From Oegoconia quadripuncta (lineage: Eukaryota > Arthropoda > Insecta > Lepidoptera > Autostichidae), in the NCBI GenBank assembly GCA_949316235.1, contig OX438743.1, positions 20,333,771 through 20,397,770 on the forward strand: a stretch of 64,000 nt of DNA, read 5' to 3'. Under the pieces are notes generated by a model. It did no database searches, was not told the origin of the DNA, and worked only from the letters and a program-made list of their open reading frames with translations. Position 1 is the first letter of the stretch. The number at the start of each line of letters is the position of its first letter. The translations under genes were made by a program, and so were the position numbers. Shown here one piece after another: positions 56,831-64,000 of the stretch.

Positions 56831-57620
56831 TACTTTTCATTACTCATACTCGGAAAGTAGGCCTGAAGTTGCCTAAGGAACGGGTTGAAAGTAATACTTT
56901 TCAGCCCTAGGGAGAATCGTTTTCAACTGATAGCTGTAAAATTTTTTTTTTGTTTAATTAATGCCTCTCGGAGAAGGCAAAGGGAACTAAGCCCAGCCAT
57001 GTATTATTTCTCGCTTGCTTTCATCCCGAAGATAACAATGTACTAATAAAATACTAATAAATTTAACAGAATTTTCAACATTTGATTAATATCCAAAACA
57101 CAACATTTGCACGCATCACGGACATTAGGTAAACGAATGCGAAGCCAATGTAGGTTTATTCATTACTTGCCTAGGTATAATCAAGGACTTTATTACTTAC
57201 TACTTCAATGGGTTTAATAGTTCTTATCTGTCATGAGCCGGTTGCCAACTAGGTCGTGACATTCTATGTAGCTCTAGTAAAAACCTGCCACGCGCTGTTT
57301 GTTGATAAATAATTTTTAACGGAAAGTACATTATGTCGGATGAGTTTTGTTATCCTAAGGAAAAAAATAGGGCATGTTAGGTAAGTATTGATCGTATAGA
57401 AGATTGATGTATGTTCACCCATATTTTCGTCAATTGTTAAGAGGGTTTATTCCGTCCAGGGGACCTTTATCCAATGAGGGCGCCACTGGACGGAAATCTT
57501 AACCGATTTCGATGATATTTTTTTTGTTTTTTTTTTGTCCGAAAATAAAGAATGAACTGAAACCGGTTGTTTTGTCAATTTGTGGCAGTTCAAGTATTTA
57601 TATTTATAACGTATGTATTC
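56831..57620. other. scraps, no gene
   Basis: 56940-57000 resembles the start of the insert at 24455 (ctcggagaaggcaaaggga). 57437-57492 is a compact inverted repeat. The rest is unassigned. Confidence 0.4.
57437..57492. repeat. compact inverted repeat (gtttattccgtccag)
   Basis: ttaagagggtttattccgtc and ggacggaaatcttaa face each other around ctttatccaatgagggcg. Half of the same motif (gagggcgccactggacgga, ataaaccctctta) is at 63610-63645. Confidence 0.65.
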
Positions 57621-58030
57621 GGTCTTTACCGATGAAATTGGAGATTTTATTCTTCGTTAATCATATGTTCCTGCGATTTTCAAAGCTATATCCAAATTTG
57701 TTTTTTATTTGGAAAATGGAATATTATTCCAAGGTTTCACTTGAAATATTTTTTTATTTCAGGGCTAAATCACTTAATAAAAAAAATTTGAACGACGCTC
57801 TTTTCATGTGCTTCCCATAATCATTTCTTAGATACGCTGAAACTTTTATAAAGCGCTTACTTTTAAAAATTAACGCTGCCTATACTTAACTTAATGTTAT
57901 CCGATAATACACACAAAGTTTAGCTAAATTTGGATTTGCCGTTCCCAAAATCAAATCAAAAATGTTTGTATGGAGAAAACGGTCATAATGAAATTCTTCA
58001 TACAAAACGCCAATTTCATAGGTATGGACC
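57621..58030. mobile_element. MITE (family M2)
   Basis: Ends ggtctttaccgatgaaattg and aatttcataggtatggacc. Same orientation as 37196-37612. Confidence 0.85.
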
Positions 58031-60380
58031 TAATATAATCAATTTGCAATTAAGTGTTACTTGTATTTTTAATACCGACTGTACAACATTATCTAAAACT
58101 AGATCGCAAAATCTATTTCTCTGAGGTTGTGTTGTGGCGTAACTTAGTTGCACAAACTCCTTGACATTACAAAATCAAAATCAAAATCAAAAAATGCTTT
58201 ATTTTGTAGGTACACAGGGTACACTTAAAATAGTCTAATGTCAGATTTTACATTTTTAAACACTGACTCTATACCACCAAACAAACATGTAACAGTCTAG
58301 AATGTATGTACAGTGGGCAACACATTTAAAGGTAGCAGGCTTTTATTTATAAATACATGTAGGTGAAAGTGTAAAGATAAAGTTAGAATAGAGCCAACCC
58401 GTCTATCCCGTGGGAGTCGTTAAACTAAGGGACTTTCCATCAAAAAACATGTATATAGTTTTGGACGTTTCTCTACAACCCCTTGTAATGTGTCGTCACG
58501 TTATGTATGAATGTTTAGTAATTTCTTTAATATATTTGATTTAACAATCGATCTGAATTATGTTATATATATATATATATATATATGATATTTAAATTTA
58601 ACTGAAATTTATCTATGATACCTATACACCGTTCAAGATGTAAAGGAAAATATAACAAAATCCAACCAACACCTTCCAAAGAATCTCATCAAAGTTAAGC
58701 CTTGTGTTGCCGACGTACAGTCATTATATACACAACATAGTATACACTGTATATATGTGCGTTCATACACGGTTGCAAGTATAGGAGAATGCTTAAGAGT
58801 TTTAAGCAAACCTAGTATTAATTTATCGAATTAATTTTCTAAACCATATTTTCGCCTGCAACTTTACCTTCATTGAATTACTTTACCGTAGAGTCTTGTC
58901 CTTTGTGTCTTGTGTACGTACGATCATGTTAAAGTTTTTGTTGCGAAATGGCATCATACAGAAATATTCCTCCTTAATTTATTTATTATAATTTTATAAA
59001 ACAAGGGTCTCCTTCTTCAATTTAAGAGCTATGTTCTTGTCTCTCTTCCACGTGACCATGTCCCTTAGTCTCTGCTTTGCGCCCTCGATTGAACATCTTG
59101 GTACGACACGACATTCAGCTTTCCTTTCACTTGGTCAATGTAATTGCGCCTAGGTTTTCCCCTTCCTGTCTTATCTCCACCAACACATCAGCTTGGATAT
59201 ACGCACATCAGCGCAGAGGCTGATGCCCGCCTATTAATCTATAATAATAATAACCTGTGGTGTTAAAGATGGTGGTTACGTCGAGGACGGAGGGTTCCGT
59301 AAATAAGACTCGTTGTTTAGAGTGATGTTGCACGAACAAGTCCCTTTAATTCTCTACAAGCGTATATATAATATTGGTATCGGAGCTGACAAAGCGATAT
59401 GCGTTTATGTTGCAGTAAACCATGACGCTACGGTGAAACACCGAAATACGACAAGGTTATCAATATACTACAAACCTTTCCCTCAATTGTTTAAAAAAAA
59501 ATGCCTACCATCAAAACAAGAGTAGGTAACTAAAAACCTAACTTGCACATTAAAGAGCCACCTCATTACTTTTTTGAAGGCGGCACAGGATAAAAAAATA
59601 AAAATGAAGCGTGAAAAATTATATCAATGTCGTCAATATCGGTTAATATTAATACGAACATAGAGCTTCCTCTTTTCGAAGTTAGTTATTGAAAATGAAT
59701 AAACACGTGTTTCAGCATTTCTGACAATTATAATGTTAAACTGTTTTTCTATAACAAAATGAGGTATATTTGTTTACCGCCGCTATGGTTTACTGTGATA
59801 AAAATTAGTTTTAATAAAAATTTGTATTAAATCTGCGCGGACGAAGTCACGGGCGGAGACCTAGTATATCATAAATGTAGATATTTCTGAATTTTATCAA
59901 ATTTTATTCAAACTGAAACATAAAATAGAATTCAACCATGTGAGAGTTGCAAAATGTCCCGGAAATAATTTGTCAAAGCGAGGCCCCTCGTCAAGGCATA
60001 ATTTCTCAACAATCTTCGGACCCATTCGATATCGAAAAGGGACTCTTTTGTTACTTGAGTACCGCTCTTTTCTGATATGGAACTCGGAAAAGGTTTTTCA
60101 ATGTGAAATCATTAGTTAAGGTAGATACACGGGCATTTGATTTATGCTATTCTGTATACTGGCGAGACGGCTTCGATAAAAGAATTAAGGTATTAAGAGG
60201 CTTTATACCGCACGGCAATACAAACTTTCAAGCCAAAATTTTTCGATTTGAATGAAACTTTATAAGCATAAAGCACATACCTACATAGATCTAAAAAGTT
60301 AGCAGAGAATATTTTCGAAAAAGAGTAGAACTACTAAATCAGAGCGATTTTGAGATTCCCATAGTAACAGAAAAAATGCA
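58031..60380. other. repeat scraps, otherwise unassigned
   Basis: 58168-58260 is a family A LINE 3' end (aaaatgctttattttgtagg). 58564-58586 is a (TA)n microsatellite. 59010-59180 (gacacgacattcagctttc, cctaggttttccccttcctg) is a decayed LINE C-terminus on the minus strand. No gene recognised. Confidence 0.4.
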
Positions 60381-60384
60381 ATAT

Positions 60385-60520
60385 AAATCAAATCAAATCA
60401 AAATTGTTTTATTTCGTAAGTTATAAGAATAACATTTGAAATCGTCATGACATACAGTTATCGCTCATTCACTAGGCAGTCTCCCCAGAGAAGAACGAGC
60501 AAGAAACTCAGGGGTTGTTC
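60385..60520 (-). mobile_element. LINE 3' end, family A
   Basis: Reverse complement of the 3' UTR at 44900-45040 (cgtcatgacatacagttatc, cagtctccccagagaagaac) with an (AATC)n tail. Confidence 0.8.
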
Positions 60521-60522
60521 TT

Positions 60523-60840
60523 TTTTTTTTGTTTATGCACAACGGGTAAGCACTTGACCTCAATCACACCGTGTTAAGTGAGGATGAGGCCGAAGGCGGA
60601 AGCGTACTGACCCGGAAACCCAAATATTTGGGGAACTGGCTATCTTATCCCTGACAATCGAAACACAACAATACCATTAACATTGCTGTTTGGCGGCAGA
60701 TTTAGATAAGATGGTGGTAGCAGCTAACCAGGCGGACATTTAAAATGCCCTTCCACCAACTAAGCAGAGTACTAAATATGTACCCCGCTGGGAATCGATC
60801 GACCGCTGGGAAATGGGATTGAGCCACGGTGGCCGAGCAT
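60523..60840 (-). mobile_element. SINE-A with damaged head
   Basis: Starts at the T run 60522-60530, atgcacaacgggtaagcac, then ggcggcagatttagataag, taccccgctgggaatcgatc and attgagccacggtggccga. The head is rearranged. Confidence 0.82.
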
Positions 60841-61016
60841 GTTGTTTATTCTATTTTATATTTAATTAATTACTTTTAAAAGTGATTGTCTGTCCCTCTA
60901 TTCTGTCATTCATTTCCCGTTTGATTCCATTCATACTACGCTGTACGGAGCAGATCGTTCAAACTATTCGTCTTATCGTATGGGGCGACAATCAGCTACA
61001 AATTAAGTAAATTAAA

Positions 61017-61310
61017 TTAATAAAAATATGTTTTATGATAAACAAAATCCTTATCCTTACTATTTGACCTCTGAAAAAAAACATCACTATTTTGGTTAGA
61101 ACCTGACTGATGCTCTTGTCGGTGGAGATTTTTCCATAACTCTCTGCTCTCCGCCTTCCTCTTGACCTCCTGATACGACACGACGTTCAACTTCTCTTTT
61201 ATCTGCTGCATGTGGCTTATTCTCGGTCTTCCCCTTTTTCTTTTCCCCTCTATTCTTCCTTCTATTATGGTTTTGATGAAATCATCGTGTCGTATAAGGT
61301 GTCCAATCAT
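61017..61310 (-). pseudogene. LINE C-terminal remnant (RTE-like)
   Basis: The 97-residue minus-strand frame has MIGHLIRHDDFIKTIIEGRI, GKRKRGRPRISHMQQIKEKL and SYQEVKRKAESRELWKNLHR, the conserved end of RTE-type LINEs (GHxxRH...IIEGRxxGKRxRGRPR...YQExKxxAxxRxxWR). No RT core. Confidence 0.82.
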
Positions 61311-61784
61311 TTTTCCTCTTCTATTCTCAATTACTCCCTTAAACCCTATATAATTTTATTTGAATCTTTAAAGATCCCAATTTACTGCTATAATTTTTTT
61401 AGAGGCTTCTATCTGCGCAGAATATGCCACCCTCGTAGTATGGAAAGATCACAATTACTTACCACTAAAATAAATAAGATTACGGTTAAGAATGTTGACA
61501 TTATTAATTCACTTTAAATTTTAATCGTATTATTTATTGCACCGATCGATAATTAAAAGTTCAACACAAAAACTACTGGTGTATACACGTCCTCCTGCAA
61601 GAGCTTGTCGGTATACTAACCCTCAAAAATTGCAATAGATTCACGCTACAAGCACTAGGAGTGTTACGATATTCAAATGTTGTAATATCTGGTCTTTTTT
61701 ATGGCATAATTATTACTCCATCTTTGCCTTTCCATCTTCGGATTACAGGGCGTGGTGGGGAACGCGGCGCCAGTGGCGCACTAA
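61311..61784. other. no recognised feature
   Basis: No exon or repeat that I can place. Confidence 0.3.
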
Positions 61785-62110
61785 GGCCCGTATGAATAAA
61801 CCGTTTTCAATATTGAGAATAGTTTTGTGACCGGTCTCAAGTAAACGTGTTGATTAATAAACGTTACTTGATACTTGAAACGCACGTGCATACTCAAGCA
61901 GTACTCACTTGAGACGTGCGCCGAGTTTCACGTCAAGACTATCATTCATTCGCCGCTGAGGCGAATTCTTAAGAAGTGATCTCAGCTGAGTAGACCTCAA
62001 GATTGGTTTATAAATTAGCACGGAGCTTGAGACAGCGTCAACTGCTTAAGACGCATCTCGGGTGATACAGCCTCAAGACTTGTATTGAGATTGGTTTATT
62101 AATACGGGCC
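61785..62110. mobile_element. Harbinger-like MITE with TAA duplication
   Basis: Inverted ends ggcccgtatgaataaacc and ggtttattaatacgggcc bound 326 bp rich in short palindromes (cttgagac, ctcaag). TAA flanks both sides (61782-61784, 62111-62113). A 3-bp TAA duplication with GG-starting ends fits PIF/Harbinger MITEs. No ORF. It is the only copy in the window. Confidence 0.88.
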
Positions 62111-62150
62111 TAAGACTTTGGCGTCTTCCTTCTTGCGGACCGAACTATTC

Positions 62151-62545
62151 CACCTCCTCACTCCTCCCACAGTAACTCCTATAAGCTAGGATCAACAGTG
62201 ATACTCGACACGGCACCTACTGAAGATACACGGTAACCTACGTGCCTCTATTGCTACCTTAGACCCCGGACTAATTAAAGAAAGAAATACGGTATGTCAG
62301 TAGGAAAAAGAAGTTTCCCACTTCCCCCCTCAGCAAATGGGAGTGTAGCCAATGAAATGCAAAGCGAAATTGAGGCCAACCCTATATGGGGAAGGAGGTT
62401 GAGTGAAGCTCGACCTTTCGATTTCGTATACACCACGGATTGCGTCTAAATGCAGTATACCAGAACCGTAACAGTAAAAGTGGCAGAAATAAGGGTGCTA
62501 AACCGCTTGAAAGCTCGGAAATTGTGACGATTCGAGACCAAGCCG
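62151..62545 (+). repeat. dispersed repeat R1
   Basis: cctcctcactcctcccacag, cacggcacctactgaagata, cccacttcccccctcagca, tgaaagctcggaaattgtga. More diverged from the others than they are from each other. Confidence 0.82.
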
Positions 62546-62639
62546 CCATAGAATAATGGACGGATTATAGAATTTAGTTCGTCAAGCATGAGTTCGCGTT
62601 CCGTGGTCCCGTTTATGCACTTCTACTAACTGTGGTGTG

Positions 62640-63160
62640 ATGTTTGATCGCCGTGATCACAATATGTAGTGGAACTCCCTATCGGCGTCGGTGTTCCCCC
62701 AAACTTGCATACCTGGTGAAAAAAACACGCTGGTATTGCGTGCTTTATTTTGATGCAAATATCTGGTCTGTATTTATTATATCATTAGTAATCTTCAGGT
62801 TACAAGGCGCGGTGAAAAAGGTTGCTATTGTTGTCGGTATGCTGACCATTTGCTACCTTCATGTCTTACTGGGTATATATACCAAGCGTGGTATACTTCG
62901 CCCAGCTCCCAAAAATTATAAAATTGTATTAATTGTATACTTCTATATAAAAAAAAAAAAACAGAAAAGAACAATGATCCTGTGGGTTTCTTTCGCCGTT
63001 TCTTTTCCCACAGATGATTTCCCTTTCCGAAACGGTAGAAGCTTGAACATACTGACTGACCGAGAAATGCTCTAGCCCCATTTGTATTTCCAATAGCTAT
63101 AGATTGACATTCAACAATTATCATCTATCTTACGTTGAAATAAATGCTTGAAGTTTGAAG
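62640..63160 (+). mobile_element. LINE 3' remnant
   Basis: The start carries gtggaactccctatcggcgt (WNSLPIGVG in translation) and cttgcatacctgg. The end has gatttccctttccgaaacgg and a tail gttgaaataaatgcttgaag. The 143-codon frame 62644-63075 is mostly 3' UTR text and runs out of the RT frame. Confidence 0.6.
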
Positions 63161-63169
63161 CTATAACAA

Positions 63170-64000
63170 TAATGGCACGCGCGACGTCTCCAGCCCACAT
63201 CCATAAACACGATTGCAATCATCTGCCGAATTACGTCACCAGGTAACGAGTTTTAGTCTGGAGATATAATTTGAGTGAATTCCACGTTCGCAGGTGTGCG
63301 TGGGGTGTAGCAATTAGTGCCGTCGTCACTTCGGCCCCGGTTTCTCTGCGTCATCAGCTACCTTTGATACGGGTGCTGTGGTACAGGGTACAGGTAAACG
63401 CGGGAAAGTACAAGTACTTGTTTAAAAAAATATAAAAATCCGACTTCGGTTATAAATACCTATACAAAATCAAAAATAAAACGAAATAACTCAACTGACT
63501 TAGCCCGGAGTCGGAGGTTGCGGCCGGTCGGCCTATGCGATTTCTCGTGCGCGGTCAGAGCGATTTTTTTTGATTTATTCTGTATTTAAAAAGAAATTTT
63601 AATTTATTCAATGAGGGCGCCACTGGACGGAATAAACCCTCTTATGTCATGAATAGTGTAAATTTCGCTTACACGACCTTTGACTTTATTTATTTAGAGA
63701 ATTTTTTACATGCACACTGATACGTGTTTTTGAATTGCTTTGGTCGATACCTGTCATTTGATACATTTATTTATTTGTAATATTATTTATTGTCTAAATT
63801 ATTGATTATTATTTAATAATGACTTTCCACAAGAAAATGAGAATGTGTAATTGGCATAACTTTGGCTTGTAGATTTTGTGCGATACTTTTTATAATGATG
63901 CTGTTGATTCTGTATTATCCAAAAAAAAAATCTCGATGGAATGCTGGAATAATTATTCTCAAGCGTGACAAAATGGCTGCTAGCGTCCGTCATATTGGAT
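63170..64000. other. no gene recognised
   Basis: 63610-63645 is half of the inverted repeat described at 57437. GC-rich patches at 63300-63370 and 63505-63560 stand out from the surroundings but form no exon that I can support. Confidence 0.35.

Noticed and set aside
62644..63075. 143-aa frame with hydrophobic stretches as a membrane-protein gene
   Set aside because: Its start overlaps a LINE RT end (WNSLP motif in another frame) and the rest is LINE 3' UTR-like text with an A run.

Overview
The window looks like nuclear DNA of a lepidopteran (moth or butterfly). It is AT-rich, crowded with short tRNA-headed SINEs, 5'-truncated LINE tails and small inverted-repeat elements. It holds spliced carboxylesterase genes of the insect detoxification/odorant-degrading type and a BEL/Pao retrotransposon. 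The species assignment is inference; no species-specific marker was recognised.

Two things carry intact coding capacity. (1) A complete BEL/Pao LTR retrotransposon lies on the minus strand (15918-23086). Its two LTRs are about 690 bp and differ at two positions. It has a short target-site duplication, a polypurine tract, a tRNA-Tyr-like primer-binding site and one uninterrupted 1904-aa Gag-Pol frame. (2) Three tandem minus-strand carboxylesterase genes span 32176-54587: gene A (32176-36442), gene B (41442-48352) and gene C (51896-54587). Each is rebuilt from three exons. Intron positions and phases are the same in all three: intron 1 in phase 0 after ...LRFK, intron 2 inside a Gly codon after ...FAKY. 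All three keep a Ser-Glu-His triad at matching positions. A and B are close paralogues and C is more diverged. B alone has an in-frame N-terminal extension resembling a mitochondrial presequence.

Layout: 1-15900 is repeat debris with no host gene recognised. 15918-23086 is the BEL element. 23115-32117 holds nested LINEs, a composite repeat, MITEs and SINEs. 32176-54587 is the esterase cluster, its introns and intergenic spaces filled with transposable elements. 54600-64000 is again repeats, including a Harbinger-like MITE with a TAA duplication.

Several insertions can be read against an empty copy of the host repeat elsewhere in the window (24455-24847, 23325-23648, 46563-46707, 6388-7165), which gives their relative order. 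No CRISPR array, true tRNA or rRNA gene was found. Outside the esterases and the BEL element I see no undescribed gene system. The most original observations are the presequence on esterase B, the inverted SINE pair in its first intron, the MITE at its 3' end, and the composite repeat present twice in inverted orientation.
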